Shown here: positions 53,339 through 62,340 of the stretch, one piece after another
Layout: every line of letters starts with the position of its first letter
How positions within the stretch are numbered: the stretch's first letter is position 1
Origin: Aestuariicoccus sp032586235
GTDB taxonomy: Bacteria; Pseudomonadota; Alphaproteobacteria; Rhodobacterales; Rhodobacteraceae
DNA length: 64,000 nt
Reading direction: 5' to 3'
NCBI RefSeq assembly: GCF_032586235.1
Contig: NZ_JAWHTD010000016.1
Span: forward strand, 1 to 64,000
Translations under genes and position numbers: made by a program
The notes under the pieces: model-generated
Told to the model about the DNA's origin: nothing
Database searches by the model: none
The model's input: only the letters and a program-made list of their open reading frames with translations

Positions 53339-53714
53339 GGAAAACTCCTTCGCTATGCAAACCAATCGCCGCGCTGCGGCGTCAGTATAAAAGGTACGAC
53401 GCTTGTCTTGCGAGTCAAACGACGCAACTCGCGCTTTGGTTCCACAGCGGATTTTTGGTATATTTTGTGCCGTATATCCGCGTTTCGGTGATTAGGGCAC
53501 ATGATCTGGAACGACCTTGGCGTATCCCGGACGGGAAATTCCACATAGTTTGGTTGCAAAAAATACTTAGCGTGCCTAATTTTTGTGCGGTCGCGGCAAG
53601 AAAGAGCGTGAAAATGCGTCTTTTCGTGAACCAGTGTGGAAAACACGGAAAAGCCAGGGCGATTCCCTGGAACCCAATGCCGCCCTGCATAGTTTGAGAT
53701 CGGACGGAACAGAC
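53339..53714. other. 376-bp AT-rich regulatory region between galU and the ggp operon
   Basis: No gene is visible. The stretch 53390-53640 is clearly poorer in GC than the rest of the window. It contains CCAGGG-CGATT-CCCTGG (53654-53670), a perfect small hairpin, and GTGTGG-AAA-CAC-like repeats near 53634. The promoters of galU and the osmolyte operon must lie here, but I could not fix a -35/-10 pair. Confidence 0.6.
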
Positions 53715-53769
53715 ATGAGGTCTTGGAACGGGGCGTTCCCTCTCGCCCCCGAGGATGATGGACGGAACA
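53702..53769 (+). promoter_or_regulatory. duplicated translation-start region with intervening hairpin
   Basis: GGACGGAACA occurs at 53702-53711 and again at 53760-53769, each time followed by three bases and an ATG (53715 and 53773). Between them GGAACG-GGG-CGTTCC (53725-53739) forms a 6-bp hairpin. The first ATG opens a 29-codon frame that runs over the second start. Confidence 0.6.
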
Positions 53770-53804
53770 CATATGAACATGCCGATCGCGCCGGACGTGC
53801 CTGA
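53715..53804 (+). CDS. 29-aa upstream ORF, possible leader peptide
   Basis: ATG 53715 has the same ribosome-site sequence and spacing as the start of the following gene. The frame reads MRSWNGAFPLAPEDDGRN and ends at TGA 53802-53804, 29 codons past its start and 32 bp inside the next gene in another frame. Such an overlap could couple or limit translation of the G3P dehydrogenase gene. It may be a chance ORF; conservation would decide. Confidence 0.4.
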   Translation: MRSWNGAFPLAPEDDGRNTYEHADRAGRA

Positions 53805-54897
53805 AGCGCCGGATACAAAGCAATCCCGACCCTATCGCACGATTGCGGTTCTGGGCATGGGCAGCTGGGGCACGGCGCTGGCCTGCGTCGCCGCGCGCGC
53901 TGGAGGTCAGGTGCGGCTCTGGGGCCGGCGAGAGGCGCTGGTTCAGACCATGCGCGCCACCGGAAGGAACGCCGATTACCTGCCGGATGTCGAGTTGCCC
54001 GAACGCATCGCGCCGACCTCGGACATCGCCGAGGCCCTGAGCGGCGCCGATGTCATCCTGATGGTCACCCCGTCGCATTCCCTGCGCCAGATGTGCGACG
54101 ACATGCGCCCGCACATCGCGCCGGGCACGCCGATTGCGCTTTGCTGCAAGGGGATCGAGCGCGGCACGGGCTATCTGCTGACAAAGGTGATCGAAGAAGA
54201 ATTGCCGGGCCATCCGGTCGGCGCGCTGTCGGGCCCGACCTTCGCGCGCGAGACCGCGCTGGGGCACCCGACCGCCGCCACAGTCGCCTTCCCGTTTTCC
54301 TACGCAGACCGGCTGGCCCCGCAGGACAGCCCCGCAGCACGGCTGGCCGTCAGCATGAGCGACGCCAATTTCCGCCCCTATATGTCGGACGACATCGTAG
54401 GGGTCGAGATCGGCGGCGCGGTCAAGAACGTGATCGCCATCGCCTGCGGCATGATGACCGGGGCGGGATTTGCCGAGAACACCCGCGCCGCGCTGATCAC
54501 CCGCGGCATGGACGAGATGAAGGCGCTGGCCGAGGCGCTGGGCGGCCGCCGCGAGACGGTCACCGGCCTGTCGGGCGCTGGCGATCTGACGCTGACCTGC
54601 TCGTCCACCACCTCGCGCAACATGTCGCTTGGCGTGCAGCTGGGCCAGGGCACACCGCGCGACGCCTGCTTCGAAGGCCGCGCCGTCGTGGTCGAGGGCG
54701 AGGTCAACGCGGTGTCCGTCGTCGATCTGGCGCGCCGCGTCGGCGTGCCGATGCCCATCTGCGAAGCGGTCCACGCCATCCTGCACGAAGGCGCGGACCT
54801 GACCCGAACGTTTTCGGACCTCTGGGCGCGGCCCATCGAATCCGAACCGAGGGCGCTCGACATCGCCCTGGCACACCCGATCTCCGCAAGGATATGA
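53773..54897 (+). CDS. NAD(P)H-dependent glycerol-3-phosphate dehydrogenase of the glucosylglycerol operon
   Basis: Reduces dihydroxyacetone phosphate to sn-glycerol 3-phosphate, the acceptor for GgpS. I choose ATG 53773 (374 aa) because of the duplicated ribosome site; ATG 53755 and 53758 are in frame. The Rossmann motif VLGMGSWGTALA is at 26-37, and LSGPTFARE, the catalytic Lys in GAVKNVIAIACGM, and GLSGAGDLTLTC follow GpsA closely. An extra leading stretch of 20 residues precedes the fold. It may be a second, osmolyte-dedicated gpsA. The stop lies 4 bp before the HAD gene. Confidence 0.92.
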   Translation: MNMPIAPDVPEAPDTKQSRPYRTIAVLGMGSWGTALACVAARAGGQVRLWGRREALVQTMRATGRNADYLPDVELPERIAPTSDIAEALSGADVILMVTPSHSLRQMCDDMRPHIAPGTPIALCCKGIERGTGYLLTKVIEEELPGHPVGALSGPTFARETALGHPTAATVAFPFSYADRLAPQDSPAARLAVSMSDANFRPYMSDDIVGVEIGGAVKNVIAIACGMMTGAGFAENTRAALITRGMDEMKALAEALGGRRETVTGLSGAGDLTLTCSSTTSRNMSLGVQLGQGTPRDACFEGRAVVVEGEVNAVSVVDLARRVGVPMPICEAVHAILHEGADLTRTFSDLWARPIESEPRALDIALAHPISARI

Positions 54898-54901
54898 CGT
54901 T

Positions 54902-55675
54902 ATGAAAGACCTAAGCATCCGACCCCCGATCAACGATCGGCAATTCGTACTGGCCACCGATCTCGATGGCACCTTCCTGGGCGGCTCTGACGAAGACCGC
55001 CGCCGGCTTTACGACTGGATCGAAGAGAACCGCGACACCATCGGGCTGATCTTCGTGACCGGCCGCGACCCCGAATTCATCGCCGAGCTTTGCGACGGCG
55101 GGGTGCCCTGGCCGGAATTCGTGATCGGCGACGTCGGCACCACCATCGCGCGGGTCGACAATGGCGAGATCCTGCCCATCGAAACGCTCGAACACGAGAT
55201 CGCCCAGGCCTGGGGCGATGCCGGTGACAAGGTGCGGCGCGCGCTGGCCGACGTGCCGGGGCTGACGCCACAGAACACCGAATTCCGCTACCGCGTCAGC
55301 TTTGACGTCGACATGTCGCTCTACGACGGGCACGCAGAACACCTCGTGCGGGGCATGGGGCTCGACCCGCTGCTGTCGGACAACCGCTTTTTCGATGTGC
55401 TGCCGCGCGGGGTCAGCAAGGGCCCGTCGCTGCGCCGGCTGGTGCGGCACCTGCGCATCGCCGAGGAAAAGGTGCTGGCCGCGGGCGACACGCTGAACGA
55501 TCTGTCGATGCTGGAATGCGGCCTGCCCGCCGTCGCCGTGGGCGGCGCGGAACCTGCGCTTTTGTCGCGCGTTGAACCCTTGAGCCACGTTCACAAGGCG
55601 GGCGGTGTCGGCGCGGCCGGCATTCTCGAGGCCGTCGAGGTGAACGAAATGCATTCTGTTGCGAAAGGATCCTGA
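54902..55675 (+). CDS. ggpP: HAD-IIB phosphatase, probable glucosylglycerol-phosphate phosphatase
   Basis: A 257-aa HAD hydrolase: motif I DLDGT (Asp20 and Asp22), motif II VTGRD, a lysine in GVSKGPSL and motif IV AAGDTLNDLSML. Cap type IIB, like the phosphatase half of fused GgpPS and of sucrose- and trehalose-phosphate phosphatases. Placed directly between a G3P dehydrogenase and GgpS, it most likely dephosphorylates glucosylglycerol 3-phosphate. The name follows context; it differs from the cyanobacterial GgpP. Confidence 0.82.
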   Translation: MKDLSIRPPINDRQFVLATDLDGTFLGGSDEDRRRLYDWIEENRDTIGLIFVTGRDPEFIAELCDGGVPWPEFVIGDVGTTIARVDNGEILPIETLEHEIAQAWGDAGDKVRRALADVPGLTPQNTEFRYRVSFDVDMSLYDGHAEHLVRGMGLDPLLSDNRFFDVLPRGVSKGPSLRRLVRHLRIAEEKVLAAGDTLNDLSMLECGLPAVAVGGAEPALLSRVEPLSHVHKAGGVGAAGILEAVEVNEMHSVAKGS

Positions 55676-55678
55676 CCC

Positions 55679-57169
55679 ATGTCCAGCGATCTCGTGATCG
55701 TCTACCACCGCCAGCCTTATGAAGAGGTCGAGGAAAACGGCCAGATCGTGCTGCGCGAAAACAAGAGCCCGAACGGCATCGTTCCCACGCTCAAAAGCTT
55801 TTTCGGCCGCGTCGACAATGCCGCCTGGGTGGCGTGGAAACAGGCCGAAGACCCGTCAAACCCCGGGTTCGAGCGCGTGGTCGAGATCGAGGACAGTTTC
55901 GGCAAGTACACCGTGTCGCGGCTGCCGCTGACCGCCGAACAGGTCAGCAGCTTCTATCACGTCACCTCGAAAGAGGCGTTCTGGCCGATCCTGCACGGGT
56001 TCAAGGAAAAGTATAACTACGATCCCGTCGACTGGCCCACCTTCCGCGAGGTGAACTGGGCCTTCGCCGAGGCCGCCGCCGCTGAGGCGGCGCAGGGCGC
56101 GTCGGTCTGGATCCACGACTACAACCTGTGGCTGGTGCCGGGTTATCTGCGCAAGATGCGCCCTGACCTGCGCATCTCGTTCTTCCACCACACCCCCTTC
56201 CCCGCCGCCGACATGTTCAACGTGCTGCCCTGGCGCGGCGAGATCATCGACAGCCTGCTGGCCTGCGACGTGGTGGGCTTTCACATTCCGCGCTATGCCG
56301 CCAATTTCGTGTCCTGCGTCCGGTCGCTGCGCGACGTGCAGAGTGTGCCGCGAACCTCGGTCGACGAGGAATTCGTGTCCGAAGGATCGGCCCTGTCGGA
56401 CCGCACCGTGCCCACGGCCATCCACACAGAGGACCGCGTGGTGCAGCTGGGCGTTACGCCGGTCGGCGTGGACACAAGCTATATCAACCAGATCGCCACC
56501 AGCGACGCCACCGCCGCGCAGGCCGGGGAAATCCGCGAAGAGCTGGGCGGCGCACAGCTGGTTCTGTCGGTGGGCCGGACCGATTACACCAAGGGCGGCG
56601 CCGATCAGCTGCTGGCCTTCGAACGGCTTCTGGACCGGCGTCCGGAACTGGCAGGCAAGCTTCGACTGCTGCATGTGTCGGTCAGCGCAAACCGCAACAT
56701 GACCGTCTACGAGCCGATCCAGAAAGAGCTCGAGGAAATCGCGGGCCGGATCAACGGACGGCACGGCACGTTCAGCTCGCACCCCGTGTCGCTTATTTCC
56801 CGCGCGATCCCGTTCGAACGCCTGGTTTCCTATTACCAGGTTGCCGACGTGGCCTGGATCACGCCGCTGGCCGATGGCATGAACCTTGTGTGCAAGGAAT
56901 TCGTGGCCTCGCGCAGCGACGACGACGGCGTGCTGGTGCTGTCGGAATTCGCCGGCGCGGCCATTCAGCTCAGCTCGGCGGTGCTGACCAACCCGTTCTC
57001 GAACCGCTCTATGGATATGGCGATCGAACAGGCGCTGGACATGCCTGCCGAAGAGCGGCGCGCCCGCATGCAGGCGCTGCGTGCCGCGGTCGAGAAATAC
57101 GATACGCACAAATGGGCCGAAGAGCAGCTGGCGCTGCTGTCGCCCAAGACGTTTTCCGACGCGGCCTGA
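55679..57169 (+). CDS. ggpS: glucosylglycerol-phosphate synthase (GT20)
   Basis: Joins a nucleotide-glucose to glycerol 3-phosphate, giving glucosylglycerol phosphate. The 496-aa GT20 protein starts VIVYHRQPYEEVEENG then SPNGIVPTLKSFF, a block I know from cyanobacterial GgpS and which differs from trehalose-phosphate synthase OtsA. Other matches are TSKEAFWPILHGF, WIHDYNLWLVPGYLR, FFHHTPFPAADMFN and ITPLADGMNLVCKEFVA. It starts 3 bp after the ggpP stop, so the three genes form one operon. Product is a compatible solute protecting against salt. Confidence 0.92.
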   Translation: MSSDLVIVYHRQPYEEVEENGQIVLRENKSPNGIVPTLKSFFGRVDNAAWVAWKQAEDPSNPGFERVVEIEDSFGKYTVSRLPLTAEQVSSFYHVTSKEAFWPILHGFKEKYNYDPVDWPTFREVNWAFAEAAAAEAAQGASVWIHDYNLWLVPGYLRKMRPDLRISFFHHTPFPAADMFNVLPWRGEIIDSLLACDVVGFHIPRYAANFVSCVRSLRDVQSVPRTSVDEEFVSEGSALSDRTVPTAIHTEDRVVQLGVTPVGVDTSYINQIATSDATAAQAGEIREELGGAQLVLSVGRTDYTKGGADQLLAFERLLDRRPELAGKLRLLHVSVSANRNMTVYEPIQKELEEIAGRINGRHGTFSSHPVSLISRAIPFERLVSYYQVADVAWITPLADGMNLVCKEFVASRSDDDGVLVLSEFAGAAIQLSSAVLTNPFSNRSMDMAIEQALDMPAEERRARMQALRAAVEKYDTHKWAEEQLALLSPKTFSDAA

Positions 57170-57187
57170 CCCCCGCCGCAAAACGAC

Positions 57188-57214
57188 AAAGGCCGGAGCG
57201 ATGCTCCGGCCTTT
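57188..57214. terminator. bidirectional terminator after ggpS
   Basis: Perfect 12-bp stem AAAGGCCGGAGC/GCTCCGGCCTTT with a GAT loop, A- and T-flanked, between the convergent ggpS and DAHP synthase genes. Confidence 0.9.
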
Positions 57215-57235
57215 GTTGCGTTCTGAGGCTGCGCA

Positions 57236-58606
57236 TCAGCCGTGGGCGACGCTGCCCGCCTTCTCGCGCCGCGCGGTCAGTTCCTCGGCGACGAGGAACG
57301 CCAGCTCGAGCGATTGCGAGGCGTTGAGACGCGGGTCGCAGGCGGTGTGGTAGCGGTCGCTCAGATCCTCGTCGGTCACCGCGCGCACGCCGCCGGTGCA
57401 TTCGGTCACGTCCTGACCGGTCATCTCGAAATGCACGCCGCCGGGGATCGTGCCCTCGGCATTGTGCACTGCAAAGAATTCCATGACCTCGCGCAGCACC
57501 GCGTCGAAGGGCCGGGTCTTGTAGCCCGACGAGCTCTTGATCGTGTTGCCGTGCATCGGGTCGCAGACCCAGGTGACGTTCGCGCCTTCCTCGGCCACGG
57601 CCTTGATCAGGCGCGGCAGATGTTCGCCCACCTTGCCCGCGCCGAAGCGCGCGATCAGCGACAGCTTGCCCGGTTCGTTTTCCGGGTTCAGCTTGGCCAT
57701 CAGCACCTTGAGGTCCTCGGCCGTCGTGGTCGGCCCGCATTTCAGCCCCACCGGGTTCAGCACGCCGCGCGCGAATTCCACATGCGCACCGTCGGGCTGG
57801 CGCGTGCGGTCGCCGATCCAGATCATGTGGCCAGAACCCGCCAGCCACTTGCCCGAGGTCGAATCCAGACGGCAGAGCGCCTCTTCGTATTCCAGCAGCA
57901 GGCTTTCGTGGCTGGTGTAGAAATCCACCGTCTGCAGTGCGGCGTTGCCGTCGCTGTCGATCCCGGCGGCTTTCATGAAATCAAGCGTGTCGCTGATGCG
58001 GTTGGCCATGTCGCGGTATTTCTCGGCCTCGTCGCGGTCGGTGAAGCCCAGCGTCCAGGCGTGCACTTGGTGCACGTCGGCATAACCGCCCGTCGAAAAG
58101 GCGCGCAGCAGGTTCAGCGTCGCCGCCGCCTGGGTGTAGGCCTGCAGCATCTTGCGCGGATCGGGGATGCGCGCCTCAGGCGTGAAGTCGAGCTCGTTGA
58201 CGATGTCGCCGCGGTAGCTGGGCAGTTCGACGCCGTCCTTTACCTCGGTCGGGGCCGAGCGCGGCTTGGCGAATTGCCCGGCCATGCGGCCCACCTTGAC
58301 CACCGGCACCTTGGCGCCAAAGGTCAGCACCATGGCCATCTGCAGCATCACCTTGAAGGTGTCGCGGATCCCGTTGGCCGAGAACTGGTCGAAGCTTTCG
58401 GCGCAATCCCCGCCTTGCAGCAGGAACGCCTCGCCACGCGACGCGGCCCCCAGCGCGGTCTTGAGCTTGCGCGCCTCACCGGCAAAGACCAGCGGCGGAT
58501 ATTTGGCAAGCTGCGCCTCGACGGCGTGCAGCGCGTCCTCATCCGTATAGTCGGGCATCTGAACCCGCGGCTTGGCGCGCCAGTTCGATTTCTGCCACTC
58601 GGTCAT
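57236..58606 (-). CDS. class II 3-deoxy-7-phosphoheptulonate synthase
   Basis: First shikimate-pathway enzyme, joining PEP and erythrose 4-phosphate. The 456-aa length and motifs are those of the plant/actinobacterial-like class II: LLQGGDCAESFDQF (metal Cys), VGRMAGQFAKPRS, TSHESLLLEYEEAL and WVCDPMHGNT. Monocistronic by appearance, convergent with ggpS. It complements aroQ and trpE elsewhere in the window. Confidence 0.96.
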   Translation of the reverse strand: MTEWQKSNWRAKPRVQMPDYTDEDALHAVEAQLAKYPPLVFAGEARKLKTALGAASRGEAFLLQGGDCAESFDQFSANGIRDTFKVMLQMAMVLTFGAKVPVVKVGRMAGQFAKPRSAPTEVKDGVELPSYRGDIVNELDFTPEARIPDPRKMLQAYTQAAATLNLLRAFSTGGYADVHQVHAWTLGFTDRDEAEKYRDMANRISDTLDFMKAAGIDSDGNAALQTVDFYTSHESLLLEYEEALCRLDSTSGKWLAGSGHMIWIGDRTRQPDGAHVEFARGVLNPVGLKCGPTTTAEDLKVLMAKLNPENEPGKLSLIARFGAGKVGEHLPRLIKAVAEEGANVTWVCDPMHGNTIKSSSGYKTRPFDAVLREVMEFFAVHNAEGTIPGGVHFEMTGQDVTECTGGVRAVTDEDLSDRYHTACDPRLNASQSLELAFLVAEELTARREKAGSVAHG

Positions 58607-58778
58607 TGGTCTGGTCTCCGGTCAGGTCTGTTAGCGTTCGCAGCCTTCCTTCTACAAAAGCCGCGCCGCGCTGACCATATACGAAATGCGCGACATTGCT
58701 TGACGCTTTGGGCACATTCTGCCCATGTGATCGGCAAACGACCGCCCAAGGGCGGAATTCGGTGAGGAAAGGCAAGGG

Positions 58779-59783
58779 ATGCAAAGCCGCCAACAGCGTA
58801 TCGAGGTCGAAACCTCCGACAAAAAACCGCGGCGGTTCGTATTCGTGCTGCTGCCGGAATTCACCATGCTGTGCTTTGCCGCGGCGGTCGAATCGCTTCG
58901 CATCGCCAACCGCATGGCCGACAAGACGCTCTATTCCTGGCTGATCACCGGCGAGGGCGGCGATGGCGTCACCTGTTCGGCGGGGGTCAATTTCCGGCTG
59001 GAATGCGATCTGCCCGAGCTGGGCCGCGACGACACGGTCATGGTCTGCGGCGGCATCGACGTGCAGCAGGCCACCACCAAGCGCATGCTCAACTGGCTGC
59101 GCCGCGAGGCGCGGCGCGGGATCAAGGTGGGCGGGCTCTGCACCGCCGGCTACACCCTGGCGCGGGCCGGGCTGCTGGACGGCAAGAAGGCGACGATCCA
59201 CTGGGAAAACCAGGACAGCTTTGCCGAGGAATTCGACGAGGTCGATCTGACCAAATCGGTGTTCGTCATCGACGGCAACCGCATGACCACCGCCGGGGGC
59301 ACCTCGTCGATCGACCTGATGCTCAAGGTGATCGCCGACGATCACGGCGAGGAACTGGCCAATGCGGTGGCCGATCAGCTGATCTATTCCTCGATCCGCA
59401 CCGATCAGGACACCCAGCGCCTGTCGGTGCCCACTCGCATCGGCGTGCGCCACCCCAAGCTGAGCCAGGTCATCCAGATGATGGAGGCCAATATCGAAGA
59501 ACCGATTTCGCCCGCGATCCTGGCCCAGAGGGTCGGCATGTCGACCCGCCAGCTGGAACGGCTCTTCCGCCGTTACCTCAACCGCAGCCCCAAGCGTTAC
59601 TACATGGAGCTGCGGCTGCAGAAGGCGCGCAATCTGCTGATGCAGACCGACATGAGCGTGATCAACGTCGCCCTGGCCTGCGGCTTCGCCTCGCCTTCGC
59701 ATTTCTCAAAATGCTACCGCGCGCATTACGACACCACGCCCTACCGCGAACGCGGCACGCACGGGATGCGGCTGTCGGTCTGA
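58779..59783 (+). CDS. GlxA family AraC-type transcriptional regulator
   Basis: 334 aa. An N-terminal DJ-1/PfpI-like domain (residues about 18-200; VLLPEFTMLCFAAAVESLR and GGLCTAGYTLARAGLLDGKK) is followed by two AraC helix-turn-helices at about 225-325 (RVGMSTRQLERLFRRYL, ALACGFASPSHFSKCYR). It resembles the group containing GbdR, an activator of glycine betaine breakdown, but the target is not determined. Its start follows GAAAGGCAAGGG. It is divergent from the DAHP synthase gene. Confidence 0.92.
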   Translation: MQSRQQRIEVETSDKKPRRFVFVLLPEFTMLCFAAAVESLRIANRMADKTLYSWLITGEGGDGVTCSAGVNFRLECDLPELGRDDTVMVCGGIDVQQATTKRMLNWLRREARRGIKVGGLCTAGYTLARAGLLDGKKATIHWENQDSFAEEFDEVDLTKSVFVIDGNRMTTAGGTSSIDLMLKVIADDHGEELANAVADQLIYSSIRTDQDTQRLSVPTRIGVRHPKLSQVIQMMEANIEEPISPAILAQRVGMSTRQLERLFRRYLNRSPKRYYMELRLQKARNLLMQTDMSVINVALACGFASPSHFSKCYRAHYDTTPYRERGTHGMRLSV

Positions 59784-59804
59784 CGACTGCCGCGCCGGGC
59801 GGGC

Positions 59805-60911
59805 TTAGCTCCCCTCGGCTGGGGCCAGCCGGTAGAGCGCACCGTTGACCACGCTGAGGAACCACAGCGCCCCGTCGGGGCCGGTGCGCACGTCGCGGAC
59901 GCGTGCTGTCGCGTCGCTTGCGATCTGTTCCACCTCGCGCAAAGGGTCGCCCGAAAGCCGCGCGATGTAGTCGAACTTCAGCGATCCGACAAAGGCGTCG
60001 CCCTGCCACTCGGGGATCAGATCGCCGTTGTAGAAGGCCATTCCAGACGGCGCGATGGACGGGTCCCAGTAATGCACCGGCTGGGCCATGCCCTCTTTGG
60101 CCTGCCCCTCGCCGATGGGCGTGCCGTTGTAATTCACCCCGTAGGAAATCACCGGCCAGCCAAAGTTGACGCCCTTCTCGACCCGGTTCACCTCGTCGCC
60201 GCCGCGCGCGCCGTGTTCGGCCACCCACAGCTGCCCGTCCGCATCCATCGCCGCCCCTTGGGGGTTGCGATGGCCATAGGACCAGATCTCGGCCTGCGCG
60301 CCGCGATCTTCGGCAAAGGGGTTGTCACCGGGGGCGTCGCCGTTCCGGTCGATGCGCAGGACAGAGCCGTTGTGCATCGCCAGATCCTGCGCCTCGTCGG
60401 GGTTGCCCCGGTCGCCGACGGTCACGAAAAGCGTGCCCTCTGGCCCCTCGACCAGCCGCGAGCCGAAATGAAAGCCGCCGCCGGTGCCGCGCGCGATCTC
60501 GAATATGGTGCGGCCGTTTTCCAGCCGCGTGCCGTCGGCGGAAAGCTCGGCGCGGTAGACCGCCGTGCCGGACCCGCGAAAGCCCTGCCGCTTGGAATAG
60601 GTCAGGAATATCTGCCTTGTTTCGGCGAAATCGGAAGGCACCAGAATGTCGAGCAGCCCGCCCTGCCCTTCGGCCCGGATCCGGGGCAGACCCGAAACTT
60701 CGCGCCGCGCGCCGTCGCGCACCGACAAAAGCCGCCCCTCGCGCTCGGTGATCAGCAGCGTGCCGTCGGGCAGAAAGCCGACCGCCCAGGGCTCTTCGAG
60801 GTCCTGCACCACCGGTTCGGCCTGCATCGGCCCGGCCGAAGTGGGAATCGGTTCGGCCAGTGCGGCCATTGGAATGAGGGCCAGTGCGGCCGAGCAAAGT
60901 ATTTGTCGCAT
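59805..60911 (-). CDS. PQQ-type soluble sugar dehydrogenase (YliI-like)
   Basis: ATG 60911 gives 368 aa with signal peptide MRQILCSAALALIPMAALA; 59 upstream codons are rejected. The mature protein is a glucose/sorbosone dehydrogenase beta-propeller: LEEPWAVGFLPDGTLLITER at the start, then GGGFHFGSRLV, YGHRNPQGAAMD and EHGARGGDEVN. Such periplasmic enzymes oxidise aldoses with PQQ. Convergent with the regulator gene (21 bp between stops). Confidence 0.92.
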   Translation of the reverse strand: MRQILCSAALALIPMAALAEPIPTSAGPMQAEPVVQDLEEPWAVGFLPDGTLLITEREGRLLSVRDGARREVSGLPRIRAEGQGGLLDILVPSDFAETRQIFLTYSKRQGFRGSGTAVYRAELSADGTRLENGRTIFEIARGTGGGFHFGSRLVEGPEGTLFVTVGDRGNPDEAQDLAMHNGSVLRIDRNGDAPGDNPFAEDRGAQAEIWSYGHRNPQGAAMDADGQLWVAEHGARGGDEVNRVEKGVNFGWPVISYGVNYNGTPIGEGQAKEGMAQPVHYWDPSIAPSGMAFYNGDLIPEWQGDAFVGSLKFDYIARLSGDPLREVEQIASDATARVRDVRTGPDGALWFLSVVNGALYRLAPAEGS

Positions 60912-61051
60912 TATCGTCCTCCTGAGGTCGATATGGGGGCGTCTTTTGTTACGGCAAGCGGTGTTTCCGACGCTTTGTTTCGGCTTTTCTTTTTCACGGG
61001 CGTTGCTTAGGCTCCGCGCCAGAAGAAAAGCTCCAACAAGGGAATTGACAT

Positions 61052-62248
61052 ATGAAACATCTGCTGATGGCCACCGCGGCCACCGCACTTGCCACCTCCG
61101 CCGCCTTCGCCGCGGGCCACGCGTCCGAGGCCAAGGTGGGCGTGATCCTGGGCTTCACCGGCCCGATTGAATCGCTGACCCCGATGATGGGCGCCAGCGC
61201 CGAGCTGGCGCTGTCCGAGATCAACGACAGCGGCATGTTCCTCGACGGTGTGACGCTGGTGCCGGTGCGCGCGGATTCGACCTGCGTGGACGCCGCCGCC
61301 GCCACCGCCGCCGCCGAACGTCTGGTCACCACCGATGGTGTCGTGGCGATCATGGGCGCGGATTGCTCGGGCGTGACCGGCGCGGTCCTGTCCAACGTGG
61401 CGGTGCCCAACGGCATCCCGATGGTGTCGCCCTCGGCGACCTCGCCGGCGCTGTCGACCGCCGAGGACAATGGCCTCTTCTTCCGCACCGCGCCGTCGGA
61501 TGCGCGCCAGGGCGAAGTGCTGGCCGGCATCCTGGCCGACCGTGGCATCACCGAAGTGGCGGTGACCTACACCAACAACGACTATGGCAAAGGCCTGTCG
61601 GACAGCTTCATCGCCAATTTCGAAGCGGGTGGCGGCACCGTGACGCTGAACGCCCCGCATGAGGACGGCAAGGCCGATTATTCGGCGGAAATCGGCGCGC
61701 TGGCCTCGGCTGGCGGTGAGCTGCTGGTGGTGCTGGGCTATTCGGACCAGGGCGGCAAGGGCATGATCCAGGCCGCGCTCGACACCGGCGCCTTCGACAC
61801 GTTCATGATGGGCGACGGCATGTATGGCGACGCACTGCTTGCGGATCTGGGCGCGGACATGGAAGGCTCGTTCGGCGCGGTGCCGTGGAGCCAGGGCGCA
61901 GGCGCGGACGCGTTCGCGGCGATCACCGAAGCCGCGGGCGTGAACGGCGAGTCGTCCTTCACCCGCGAAAGCTATGACGCGGCGGCGCTGATCGCCATGG
62001 CGATGATGGCGGGCGGCGAGGCGACGTCGGAAGCGGTTGCCGCCAACCTGCTGGCCGTGGCCAACGCGCCGGGTGAGAAGATCCTGCCGGGCGAGCTTGG
62101 CAAGGCGATGGAGATCCTCGCAGGCGGCGGCGACGTGGATTATGTCGGCGCAACCAACGTCGAGCTGATCGGCCCCGGCGAGGCGGCGGGCACCTACCGC
62201 TACTACACCGTGACCGGCGGCGCCTACGAAACCGTAGATTTCAAGTAA
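61052..62248 (+). CDS. branched-chain amino-acid-type ABC transporter substrate-binding protein
   Basis: A 398-aa periplasmic binding protein (Peripla_BP_6 type). The signal peptide MKHLLMATAATALATSAAFA is followed by the Leu/Ile/Val-binding fold: KVGVILGFTGPIESLTPMMG, IMGADCSGVTGAV and GIPMVSPSATSPALS. The family transports Leu/Ile/Val, amides or urea; the ligand is not readable. ATG 61052 follows AACAAGGGAATTGAC. It heads the liv-type gene set. Confidence 0.92.
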   Translation: MKHLLMATAATALATSAAFAAGHASEAKVGVILGFTGPIESLTPMMGASAELALSEINDSGMFLDGVTLVPVRADSTCVDAAAATAAAERLVTTDGVVAIMGADCSGVTGAVLSNVAVPNGIPMVSPSATSPALSTAEDNGLFFRTAPSDARQGEVLAGILADRGITEVAVTYTNNDYGKGLSDSFIANFEAGGGTVTLNAPHEDGKADYSAEIGALASAGGELLVVLGYSDQGGKGMIQAALDTGAFDTFMMGDGMYGDALLADLGADMEGSFGAVPWSQGAGADAFAAITEAAGVNGESSFTRESYDAAALIAMAMMAGGEATSEAVAANLLAVANAPGEKILPGELGKAMEILAGGGDVDYVGATNVELIGPGEAAGTYRYYTVTGGAYETVDFK

Positions 62249-62268
62249 GCCATTTGGCTTTGCGAAAG

Positions 62269-62298
62269 AACAGCCCGGGGGAAACCCTCGGGCTGTTT
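62269..62298 (+). terminator. hairpin after the substrate-binding gene
   Basis: AACAGCCCG...CGGGCTGTT stem with extra GGGG/CCCT pairing, followed by TTCAATAAG. Likely a partial terminator or mRNA stabiliser between the binding protein and its ATPase. Confidence 0.7.
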
Positions 62299-62340
62299 CA
62301 ATAAGATAAGGGGCGCAGTTCAAGTGTCGGGGGAGATGCG

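Noticed and set aside
55679..57169. Trehalose-6-phosphate synthase (otsA)
   Set aside because: The N-terminal YHRQPYEEVEENG and SPNGIVPTLKSFF blocks are GgpS-like, and the operon holds a G3P dehydrogenase.
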